64,000 bases of DNA from assembly GCA_016748015.1 (NCBI GenBank), contig JAAOMT010000003.1, positions 417,404 through 481,403 of the forward strand, given 5' to 3'. Numbering within the stretch: position 1 is the first letter of the stretch; every line of letters begins with the position of its first letter. The notes beneath the pieces are model-generated. The model saw only the letters and a program-made list of their open reading frames with translations. It was not told the origin of the DNA and did no database searches. The translations under genes and the position numbers were made by a program. This DNA comes from Geosiphon pyriformis (Eukaryota; Glomeromycota; Glomeromycetes; Archaeosporales; Geosiphonaceae). Of this stretch, positions 54,858-64,000 are shown piece after piece.

Positions 54858-56099
54858 CTAATCTTGTCTTATTCTGGAAAGACAGTCAACATTGGTGTAG
54901 AGTTTTTCTGGTTTGTGATGTACTATGTATCAATAGTTTGCTAGAAATCCTGTCCATCGGGTTTGTTTTGCATTCAGCTGAGTATTTTTGTTTTGAAGCC
55001 ATTTGAGTCCAATATTATCAGTAATAATATCAAATTTTTTAGGCCTGAGATAAAGATTGAAGTGGTGTAGGGCCCAAATTACGGTTGTTGTTTCTAGTTC
55101 TGTGGCAGAGTAGTTTTTCTCAGCTGGTTTTAATGTTTTGCTAGCATAAGCAATTACTTGCTCATTTCCATTGTCATTTAGTTGTGATAAGATGGCACCA
55201 AAGACAGTATATGAAGCATCTGTAACTAGTCAAAATCAGTTGCTGAAATCCAGGTAGATGAGGATTGGAGCTGTTGTCAGTTTTTTCTTGAGAATTCCAA
55301 AAGCTTTTTGGTGTTTGGTAGTCTATTTGTATTTAACGTTTTTGGTGGTGAGCTGGTTGAGGGGTTTTGCAATTTCCAAGAATCCTTTAATAAACTTCTG
55401 ATAGTAGGATGCTAATCCTATGAATCCTCTTAGTTTTGTAGTGTTTCGAGGAGTTTTGAAGTTTTTGACAATGCTGATTTTTCCAGGGTCCAGTTTGATT
55501 CCATCTTTACTAACAATATGCCCAAGGAAGGCCAAGCTTGTTTTTCCAAAGTAGCATTTTTTGATGTTGAGTTTTAGTCCTGCTTTTTGTAATCATTGAA
55601 AAACTTCTCACAGGTGTTTTAAGTGTAATTCGAACAATGGAAAATAAACATCAGTATTGTCAAGATAAACGACTACTGACTTCCAAAAAAGTCCTTAGTA
55701 TACAACATCCATTAATCTCTAAAATGTTGCTGGTGTATTGCATAATCTGAAAAGCATTACGTTGAACTCATAATTTCCGCCTTGGGTGGTGAATGCTGTC
55801 TTGGGGCAATCTTTGGAATTCATAGCAACTTGCCAGTAACTGCTTTCTAAATCTAGTGTTGAAAAGTATTTGGATTTTCCAAGGGCATCTAACATGTCAT
55901 CAATCCAAAGAAGGGGGTAGGCATCTCCAATTGTAACACTGTTGAGTTGTCGATAGTTAACACAAAATTGGATCTTTCCATTTTTCTTTTTAACTAGCAC
56001 TACAGATAAAGCTTAAGAACTCATGGAGGGTTGGATGAGCCCATTGTTAAGCATTTGTTGTACTTCTTCTCGAATGAATTGGTGGCTTTCTGGAGCAAC
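54858..56099 (-). pseudogene. Element D: RT and RNase H
   Basis: RT: VKKKNGKIQFCVNYRQLN, FSTLDLESSYWQV, CNTPATF, YLDN (55656-55667, Asp to Asn), then FLGHIVSKDGI and RGFIGLASYYQKFI. Stops: TGA at the VFQ-LQKAG position (A has TAA, E has Arg), and others near 55700 and 56010. RNase H shows TDAS, ATELETT and ITDNIGLKW, ends SRIRQD then TAG (54858). Inactive. Confidence 0.92.
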
Positions 56100-57240
56100 T
56101 CAATATGCTTGTTGTCTTCTTGGTTTGGCATTTTCTGTATAAATTTGGTGTTGGGCCAAATTGGTTCTTTCTAAGTCATTGTTGTTTTCAGCAAAAATAT
56201 CGGCAAATTCTGCAATTAGCTCTTTGAACTGGGTCTGTTGTTGTGATTCAAGTTGTCCCATGTTGATTCGAAATAGTTTTTCCATGACAACATGGTAGTT
56301 TTCAGAGCTGGGGTTTGGGTTGATTTTTGGTAGTAAATGTCCAATAATTTCAGAGAAATCGGGAACTGTTTGGGGTAATTCTTGTTGAAATATATTACTG
56401 TGAATAACTCCAATTTCTAAATTATTTAATAAGATTATGGGGTAATTATTGGGGTTGTAAAAAGTAACTCAGACTTTCTTTGTTCCTTCTGAAATATAAA
56501 TGTTTGGAATTGAAATATTATGTTCCAAGCAGATTTGTTTATTGGACTCAAAAATTTGTTGTGTGGTTGTTGGCTTTGGGCAGGTGTAGATTTCCAGATG
56601 TTCTCCAAAGGGTGAGATGGTAATTAGTTGTGGAAGTCTGAGAATCTGGTGGGATTCGTTCTGTGTGTTAAGAGCTATATTAACTGGAACTGTGAATCGT
56701 CCAATTGAACCAAAACCTTGGGTTCCTCTATTGCTTTTTCTTAATTGTTCTCTTTGATTGACTAGTTGCAAACCCAAAATGTTGATTAGGAGTAGGTAAA
56801 TAGCTTGGGCAATTTTTTTAGCATGTTCAATCTTGAATGATTTGTCAGTTTCATTTTGAAGCATTACTGTAATGTCTTCAGTATATCCAGCATCAATTAT
56901 TCCTCCTCTGACATTGATTCTTTTACTTGCCAGAGAAAACCGGGAGGTAATTTGAACCATTGCTCTTGGCAGAATTTTGAGTGCAATTTTGAGATTGATT
57001 TTTGTGAGAGATTTGGGTTTGAGAACAAGAGTATCCTTGCCTGGATATCTTAGGTCATATCCAGCATCAATTTCATGTGCTTTTTCGGATTTTATTCCTT
57101 GTCTATTGTTGTTGAAGTATTTAAGTTGTAAGGCAGGCTGATTTTCAATAAGGTAGATGGGTGTTGTTTCAATTTTTTCCATTGCTTTAGGTTCTCCAAA
57201 TTCAATTTTGTTCTCATCATTTTTGCTGGGCAAGGGGATA
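56100..57240 (-). pseudogene. Element D: dUTPase and linker
   Basis: Open for 254 codons (56469-57233): EIDAGYDLRYP (motif 1), SRFSLASKRI (motif 2, damaged), GGIIDAGYTED (motif 3, catalytic Asp present), AKKIAQ (motif 4), RGTQGFGSIGR (motif 5, Thr to Ile). The linker to RT (56100-56460) has a stop near 56470. Same frame as protease and RT. Confidence 0.88.
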
Positions 57241-58000
57241 CTAAGAGCATAGCATTTAGAACACTACTGTTCATCACAAGGCATAATGCATTCTTCACAT
57301 AGCCTAATGTTTATTTGCTCTAATTGTTGAATTTAAGCTTCTTGGGTTGGATAGATGTGACTTGCAATTTGGTAGTAGACTTTTACTTTGTCTTTATAAT
57401 CGAATCCAGCTAATTCCATAGTGTATTTAATGTATTCTGCTTCCTTTATTTGACAAACATCTTCTTTGGTAGCTCTATTAATTAATGCCATTGCTAGGTC
57501 AAAAATCATTTCGGCATCATGGGAGTAGTGATAAAGTTTGTTGAAAGCACTGTTATATGCCATATTAAAAGGTGTTTCTCTTTTTACTTTTTCTGAAATT
57601 AATAAAGCATATTGGCAGATCTGATTGCAGACTTCTCCTCTCATGGCTACATTAATCCAATTGCATTTTTCCGATAGCATATCTCCACAAGTCAAACAAG
57701 GGGTGTTATCCCATTTTCTGCTTCTTTTTATTAGATGGCCCTATCATTCTCTGTGGCAAGCCTTGCAGTAATAACAAGTATGATTTTCATATTCTTCTTC
57801 AGGTAAAATGCAGGCTCCCATTGATGATAGTTTCTTGTGGCAGTCTTTATATTTAAGGGGAATATAGGGGCATTGTTTCCTTGGTTTGGGTTTTGAGTAA
57901 GGGATATTCCATCCAGAGGTTTTGGGTTCAGAGTGTGGGGTAAAATGTTCTTGTTCTGTTTCATCAGCCCAGTTGGACATTGATTCAAAAACCATGAATG
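57241..58000 (-). pseudogene. Element D: Cys-rich module
   Basis: CKDCHKKLSSMGACILP, CYYCKACH (57744-57900), TCGDMLSEKCNWIN, GEVCNQICQYALL (57600-57695), a helical stretch (NMAYNSAFNKLYHYSHD), LCEECIMPCDEQ and CSKC (57240-57310). Two stops (TGA, TAG) after CHRE and a TAA near 57331. It matches A closely. Confidence 0.62.
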
Positions 58001-58660
58001 TTTCAATGAGGGGTTTTTCCTCTTCCAGTTCGAATTCAAAAGCTGGGGCTTTTTCAAAGCGTTTGTTAAATGTACCACAAGTGGCAGATACCTAGGCATG
58101 TTGTCCTTGATAGGAGATTGTTAACCCTTGTGTTTCTCAATTCAGATTAGCATTGGCTTTTTGAAGCCAATCATTTCTGACAAGAGCTTGGTACTGGGGT
58201 GCGTCCATTACAAGAACTTTGACTGAAATGGTGATTCCATCAAGAGTAAATGAAAAATTGTCAATTTCTCCTATTGGGGTCTTTTTCATGCCATTGGCAA
58301 TGACAATTACTGTTTGAGCTGGTTGGTTGACATTTTTTTTCAACTGTTGCATTAACTGGTAGGTGATAATGCTTCCGGCGGATCTACTTTCTAAGATCAA
58401 GCAAATTGTCTTTCCTTTAATTTCTGCTTCAGTGTACATAGCCATGATTGCTTTTTGTTCATTGGCAGCTGCATTGCTAAGCAGGAATGGTGACTTATTT
58501 GCTTCGAACTCAAAAGAGAATATATCTAAAAGGTTAGTGTTTTCAGCAATTCTGGCTGGTGGAATTGTGGTGGGAGTATAAGAAAAGTTTTGTTGTTGTG
58601 CTGCAGCTCTACTTTCTGAGAGTGCAGTATGGTAAAAATCCTGTTCTTCTGGCATTGTTA
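58001..58660 (-). pseudogene. Element D: protease with damaged active site
   Basis: AMYTEAEIKGKTICLILESRSAGSIIT: the catalytic D-S-G is E-S-R (about 58376-58384). VLVMDAPQYQALVRNDW follows, and a stop lies near 58137. Upstream FSFEFEANKSP matches the pre-protease segment of E and A. It cannot process the polyprotein. Confidence 0.87.
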
Positions 58661-60508
58661 AATAACTGGGTTGAGTATAATAGTGGTTGGGTCTTGGTTG
58701 AATGGAATTTTGGGGAATTAATTGGTTGTTTGAACTGATTCTATTGTTGTTTACTTGGTATCAGTTTTGTGGTGTGAATTGATTTTGTGTAATCAGTCTT
58801 CGAGCAGGTACTTGATAATGTTGTGTGGGTAGTTGTTGGTATTGCTGTTGGATTGGTTGTGGGGCAGGCTGATAATAGTTATTTTAGTATTGGGGTCTTG
58901 GTGAATAGTAAGCTGGTGGTGGTGGTTGATAATAAGATTGCTGTAGTGGAGGGTAACATTAATTACTCCTATTTTGTTGGTCTCATTGTAGCTTTCTGCA
59001 ATCTTTTTTCCAGTGGTCAGAGATTCCACAGTAATGGCAATTCTGAGGCTGGTTATTGGAAAGTGGTGCAAAGTTATTTTGATTTTGTCTTTGGGATGGT
59101 TGATATCTTTGGGGTTGCTGTTGTTGTTGATTAGTGAAATAGTTTTCAACCTTCTTTATGAGTTGGTCAATTTTTTTCTCAGCTGCTGAGCTGGTTTCTC
59201 TAATTGCCAAATTTACAAGTTTTGTGCAATTGGTCTCTTCCATGGCTATTTTGTATCTTTTCGCATGCTGTATGACAGAGTTTAAATCTTCTAGCACATG
59301 TGGGTGAACCTTTTTAATTAGTTTATTTTTTAGACCAGTGATAAATTGATCCAAGATTTGAGCATCAGAATAATAATTGTTTGTTTTGAGTTGGCAAATT
59401 TGTCTGAAAAGTTTGTTGAATTTTCCAATATAAGTCATAACAGATTCGGAGGGTTCTTGTTTGATATTTCGAAAACGATTGTGAAGGATGATGGAGGTAT
59501 TATTGTCGGTAAACTGTTCAAGAAAGACTGCTTTGAAAGCATTCTAATCATTGAATGGGACAGCCAAGTTTTCAAACCATTCTCCTGCTGTTTCTTTAAG
59601 AAAGTAGGGAATTGTTCTTAACATTCTGGCAGCATTCCATCCATTTGTATCTCCAGCTTTAGTAACTTGGTCGAGCCATTCTTGGGGACTAGTCTCAATG
59701 TCTTCTCTATTAAATTCAGGAATTTTTGTGATGTATGTTGTCATTTTGTCTTCTTTGTTTTCACTGTTTATTGATTCTTCTTTAGATATTTCAGATTTGT
59801 TTTCTTCGTTTGCTGCTGTCTCAGAGTGTTCACTTTGATTTTCAGCTAGAAAGTCAAGGAGATTGGAACTAGTTTGAAGGGGTTTTTGTTGTCTGATGGG
59901 ACTTCTGAGTAATGTAAAATTTTCTGGTCTTGCAAATCAATTCAAAGGTGAATTAGGCATTTGTGCTTGTGCAAGTGAAGCTGGAAAAGGTGTGATAATA
60001 AGTGGAAGTTTTGAACTGGTTCCTTGTTCAGGTGTTTGTAAATGTTTGGCAGTTGTTTTTGGTAGTGTTGGAGTATTTGGGGTGGTTTTTGAGTATTGTT
60101 TTAATTTGTTTTTGCCTTTGTTGCTTGTTTCTGTTTCCGATTCAAAATTAATAGAGTATTGAGACTGCACTGGATATGTTTCTTCACAGTATTTAATAAT
60201 ATTAAAATTAAGTTCGTGAAAGTAAGTGGCAAGTGTTTTACTGTTAAGGTCTTCAGTTCCCAACTGTAAATAGTGTGCTAAATTATTGTAAAGGTTGCTT
60301 CTAACTTCTGAAATATTGTAATTTCCAAAAAGATAATTGTTGATGCGGTTTTCAATGTATTAGTATACTGATTTTTTGACAACTTCAATTTCGTCTGGAA
60401 TGTTAAATCTTTGCTTGCAGTAGGTATAAATTGATTAGTAATACTTTAGAATTGTTGTGTCTGGTGTGGTTGCCACTTTGAATTTTGTTGTTGCTGTGTT
60501 ATTTCTGT
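58661..60508 (-). pseudogene. Element D: gag
   Basis: N-terminal module (59937-60263) with a CEETYPVQSQYSINF region and Lys/Thr/Pro-rich tail. Gag core: MTTYITKIPEFNREDIE, WLDQVTKAGDTNGWN, IPYFLKETAGEWFENL (59544-59744), ILDQFITGLKNKLIKKVHP, then the knuckle CHYCGISDHWKKDC (CCHC, about 58995-59036) and a Gln/Pro/Tyr-rich tail. Stops: 59940, 59544, 58983 (TGA after the knuckle) and others. The N-terminal start is not certain because of stops near 60360 and 60435. Confidence 0.83.
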
Positions 60509-60520
60509 GGGAGAGCACCA
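60509..60520 (-). other. Primer binding site of element D
   Basis: On the - strand TGGTGCTCTCCC, two bases from the LTR edge (60523). It would pair with a tRNA ending ...GGGAGAGCACCA; the tRNA is not identified here. Confidence 0.65.
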
Positions 60521-60522
60521 AA

Positions 60523-61503
60523 TGTTACCGGAGGTTTTTGGTCTCCTTTCTTGAATGTTGTTGATGCCTGTTTGCTGTGAATTCACGTTTTCAGGAAGTA
60601 GTTGGATCTCCAGTAACTGAATTTATCTTCAAATTATCTCCTATAATTTGAACTTGCTGGGCTTATAAGTGGAATGGCCAATTCTGTGCCAGTTGCTTTA
60701 TGTAGTTACATTGTAGTAAACATCAACTCTTTCCCAGGAATTGCTCATCTGGAAGCTCACTAAAAATGTGTAGTTACTTTGCTGTGAAAGTCAACTCTTC
60801 TACAGGAATCTCGTCTGTAGGCTACCCTAATGATTGTAATAAAAAAAGAAAAGAAAAATAAAAGAAATGTAAAAGAAATAGGATTTTATCAAGGGAAACG
60901 TTTTTCTATTCAGGCCTGGAGTTACTAACAGTTTACTGAAATTGGTAGCTAATCAATTTCAAAACGTTAGTTGGGTTTTGGGAATTTTCCAAGTGCAATA
61001 ATTAAAGAATTTGGTTTTTTGAATTATTTGATATTTTTTTTTTTTTGTGTATGTAAAAATGGTTTTAAGTGATAAATCTAAAGTAAGATACATTTTCTCG
61101 AAGAGAGATGTTCTTCTTTTATACAACTTGTCATAACACTATTTTATGAACTTGAACTTTGCTATTTTCTACAATTTTATTGAACTAAAGATACATTTTG
61201 GCAAACTACAAGTTATTTCTGCGAACTATTAAATATTTCAGTGAACTATCAATTATTTCAGCAAATTTCTACAAATTTTGGCGAACTTTTGAATGTTACA
61301 TAGTTCGGGGTATTGCATAATTGATTATCGCAATTAGGTTACATTTGTGTTGTGTACAAATTGGGTTATTAATTTAAATGATAATTTCAGACATTTTGCT
61401 AATGTAATAAGTGATAATTTGAAATGATAATATATGCTAATTAATAATAGGATTTATAAGATAATTTCATGCTAAATAATATCTCTAATTTTGTCTAGTA
61501 ACA
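60523..61503 (-). repeat. 5' LTR of element D (981 bp)
   Basis: TGTTACCGG to CTAGTAACA. Intact termini; TATA in reverse at 61116-61123; decayed TTCGCCGAAA-type units at about 61185-61290. Partner of 51649-52594. Confidence 0.94.
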
Positions 61504-62599
61504 ACAGCCAGACTGCTTTGGATGCATGTAAATTAGAATCCATGTTGACTCATCCAGATTTCAGAAATCAGTATTGAATTGAGCATTGCCATATTGTTAA
61601 TGTTATTTATCACAAAAATTTAGATGTTAATTGGATTAAAATTAGAGGTTACTCTGGTGTCTTGGGCAATGAACATGCTAATGTTTTCACTGGAGCTACT
61701 GCTTTTACTGAAGCTACTGCATTCTTTGATATGTGTCTTCCTCACATAATCGATGAATATTTTCTCAGAGCTGGTGGTATTGCAGTGTTTAGTAGTTCTA
61801 GGCATTTTGTTTGTGGTGTTTTCTGATTTGTTTATCATGCACACTAGGAGGTTGGTTCTGGTTACTAAGTTTTGGTGAATAACCTATATGCTGATGTTGA
61901 TTGGTCTAGATCTTCTTTGGTGTGGCATCCAGACTTTTATTTGGCTGCTGGTTTCACTAGTACTCAGATTGCTGGCTTTTGAATGTATTTTATAAAGACA
62001 TTGCATTATTATCTTCCAGTTGCTGTATGTAAGTGTCTTTATAATAGGAGTTATTCCAGTGTAATATGTCTATTCTGCAGCAATGTTGAGGTCTCAGACC
62101 ATGTGTTTTTTTGTCCATTTGATGCTGCTAATTATGCTCAGTTGATAGAAGTTCATGCATCTGCTTGGGAGACATGCTTGAGTTTATTTCGCTCTTCTTT
62201 ATGTGTTTCATAGTTGCTTTCTACTTGTGTCTCCAATGTTGTTGTTGGTGCAGTTCTGTGTAAAAACTTTGTTTTCAAGGAGTGGTATTGTGAATTTGTT
62301 GTTGTTTTTAAAAACTATAAGGTTGCAGCTCAGTCTTTGTGCATGAGTTTTGTCTTGTGTTTCATAATAATGTTTGGCTAGTGTGTGCTAAGCACCAGGC
62401 TGTTATGAAAAAAGGTGACATGATTCTGCATAATAATTCTGTTTCTGTTTCAATCTCTGGTCTTCTTTTGGTGCTTTTGGCCAGTGTGGTTAGATTGTTG
62501 GATATTGCAGATACATTTGGTATTAGTTTTGGGTTTTGTAAATCTTGTTTATTTTTTTCAGGTATAGATAATATAGTTTTAGTATATATAAGTGCCTAG
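61504..62599 (+). pseudogene. LINE5: RNase H end and C-terminal domain
   Basis: Pieces in shifting frames: WIKIRGYSGVLGNEHAN (61630-61690), SLVWHPDFYLAAGFTSTQIAG (61915-61980), YFIKTLHYYLPVAVCKCLYNRSYSSVICLFCSNVEVSDHVFFC (61983-62120), and FGISFGFCKSCLFFSGI (62510-62570). The CLFC...H pattern looks like a zinc site. Frame changes near 61565 and 62215. Confidence 0.85.
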
Positions 62600-62725
62600 T
62601 GTTGTTCTAACTAGCATGAATGGCTGGTCACATGTAGAAAATGCATGATTCATACCTAGTTTAAATCACTTGTATAATGTATTGTATTAGGCAGTGTTTG
62701 GATCTTACTCGTTAAATTGAATAAA
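61504..62725 (+). mobile_element. LINE5, 3' part with poly-A tail
   Basis: Continues RNase H from 51648 (SQTALDACKLE), then VNWIKIRGYSGVLGNEHANVFTGA (last RNase H motif), C-terminal domain, short 3' UTR and an A-rich tail near 62720. The 3' end resembles LINE2 (atgtattgta...cttgttaaat/actcgttaaat). Confidence 0.88.
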
Positions 62726-63139
62726 AAAAAAATATATTAAATAATTAATAATAATATTAAATAATAGAAAATAATAAATAATAATTAACAAAAACAAAGT
62801 AATATAAAAAAATATTAAAAATATTAAAACAAAAAATAAAAATATATACAAATAGTTTTAATTTTAAAAAAATATCTTGTATATATTTAAATTATATAAG
62901 TTAATATATAAGATTTTATTAAAATATTCAAATTTAATTATTTTTTTATTTTAATAAAATTATTAAATAAATTTTTTAATTTTATTATTAAAATATTTTT
63001 ACTTGTTTATAATTAATATAATATTTTAAATATTTTAATAAATTGAACCAATTTTTTTTAATTATAATTATTAATAGAATATTAATTTTTTAATTTATTT
63101 TTTTGGTTTTTTTTAAAAAAAATTGTAATTAATTTAAAA
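62726..63139. other. AT-rich spacer
   Basis: Almost only A and T, with short runs. Nothing recognised. It lies between the 3' end of LINE5 and the 5' end of LINE6. Confidence 0.75.
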
Positions 63140-64000
63140 TTAATCAAATAATCGTGGAAAAAACTCTTTGTCTCCTTAATTTTATGACCACGACCAAAAC
63201 AAAAAGTAAAAAAGCTATACCTGATATCTGTCCTGAGATATCTAATAAAATTTCAACCAGAGAAGCTCTCTCTGTTGTAGAAGCAACTAAGCAAAACGTT
63301 TTAGAAGCCTTTTCTTTACTCAGTAATTGTGATAAACTGTCTTTGGTGGCCACTGAAACAACTTCCTCATCTTTGGCTAGTTTTTCACCAGTCAAAGTTC
63401 TCTTAAAGAGACACACTTGGATTAGTCCCAGTGTTGCCTTCACTTCTACTAAGAGCCCAAAAGTGTTTAATAATAGACCAGTTAACAAGCTGGTTTTTCC
63501 TTCCATAGCTCTTACATTTGGTGCTGCTAGCATCTCCTCTTCAAAAAAAATGGTCAAAAAGACCAAAAGTTCAAAAAAGTGGGAGCAGTCACTTGTCTCT
63601 GCTATTATTATATCAAATCTCTTTGTGGTTTCCAATAAAATTTTAGATAAGATTTCCATAGCATTATTCAGTATATCATCCAAAATAGGCCTAGATCAAC
63701 CACTGGCTGTGTTGCCAAATATGGTGTCTTCTAGTAGATTGTCACCAGTTTTAGAAACAAAACAATCTCTTCCTGTTGGGTCATCTGTTCTTGAGAACTG
63801 GACTGATTAAATGAAAACTGAATCATCTCCTCCTCTAGTTTCTGGTGCTACTTCTAGTGGTGCTTGGGAAACTATTGCTAGTTGCCAAAGGTTTGCTGGG
63901 TGGGTGGCCTCTATTCTGGTGCTTAATGCTACTTTTAAAATCAAATTGGCTTATATTAAGGCTGTTTTTCAATTAGTACATAGTTTTCTGAGTGTGAAGT
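63140..64000 (+). pseudogene. LINE6: N-terminal ORF of a LINE, runs off the window
   Basis: Open for 218 codons (63154-63810; an in-frame ATG lies at 63154 and another, MTTTKTKSKK, at 63184). It is Ser/Lys/Thr-rich and basic. A TAA follows NWTD; just beyond it in the same frame is MKTESSPPLVSG, then QRFAGWVASILVLNATFKIKLAYIKAVF, a segment I recall from N-terminal parts of LINE proteins in arbuscular mycorrhizal fungi. The TAA probably replaced CAA (WADQM in relatives). The sequence lacks the earlier LINE1 N-terminus, so it may be a different subfamily. Confidence 0.65.

Larger units (their letters stand above)
51649..61503 (-). mobile_element. Ty3/gypsy-type element D (family A), complete with both LTRs, in LINE5
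   Basis: LTRs at 60523-61503 (5') and 51649-52594 (3'), flanked by acag on both sides (51645-51648, 61504-61507). Internal order on the - strand: primer site, gag, protease, Cys-rich module, dUTPase, RT, RNase H, integrase, ORF4. Gag to integrase all lie in one frame, broken only by stops. Removing the element and one acag restores the LINE RNase H frame. Protease and RT motifs are damaged, so it is inactive. Confidence 0.95.

Overview
This AT-rich eukaryotic window is essentially all transposable element. I see no host gene, tRNA, rRNA or CRISPR array. The LINE proteins (one long product running from an RRM-like N-terminus and CCHC knuckle through APE endonuclease and RT to RNase H) resemble a family I recall from arbuscular mycorrhizal fungi such as Rhizophagus. 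I therefore lean towards a Glomeromycotina genome, from memory and with moderate confidence.

Five Ty3/gypsy-type LTR retrotransposons of three families are present. Family A includes element A (before 1 to 7273, + strand), element D (51649-61503, - strand), an LTR fragment at 7274-8058 and solo LTRs at 18454-19466 and 43324-44294. Family B includes B1 (8059-14538 plus 25651-26268, - strand), B2 (14539-25650, - strand) and an LTR fragment around 43100-44685. Family E is one element (29171-37992, - strand) with a 770-base assembly gap. All share an unusual layout: gag, protease, a cysteine-rich module, dUTPase, RT and RNase H in one reading frame. A stop at a conserved place after RNase H follows, then a separately starting integrase ORF, then a further ORF of unknown function (here 'ORF4') between integrase and the 3' LTR. 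B1 lacks the last two because its 3' part lies outside the window.

LINEs surround and host these elements: LINE1 (-, 26269-29170 and 37993-39143), LINE2 (+, 39716-41385), LINE3 (-, 42051-43099 and 44686-48480), LINE4 (-, 48550-51225), LINE5 (+, 51455-51648 and 61504-62725) and the start of LINE6 (+, from 63140). AT-rich spacers separate them.

Insertion order can be read from 4-bp duplications and restored reading frames. E lies in LINE1 (atgt), D lies in the RNase H of LINE5 (acag), a solo LTR lies in the RT of B2 (atgc/acgc), and another solo LTR lies in a family-B LTR inside LINE3 (acat). B2 sits in the 5' LTR of B1, which itself sits in the RT of LINE1. A sits in an older inverted LTR that interrupts B1.

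All copies look inactive. Many in-frame stops are TGA where a sister copy has CGA, as expected from CpG deamination. E is the best preserved. A Tn5 mosaic-end (Nextera-type adapter) sequence at 29391-29409 marks a probable misjoin in the LTR of E.
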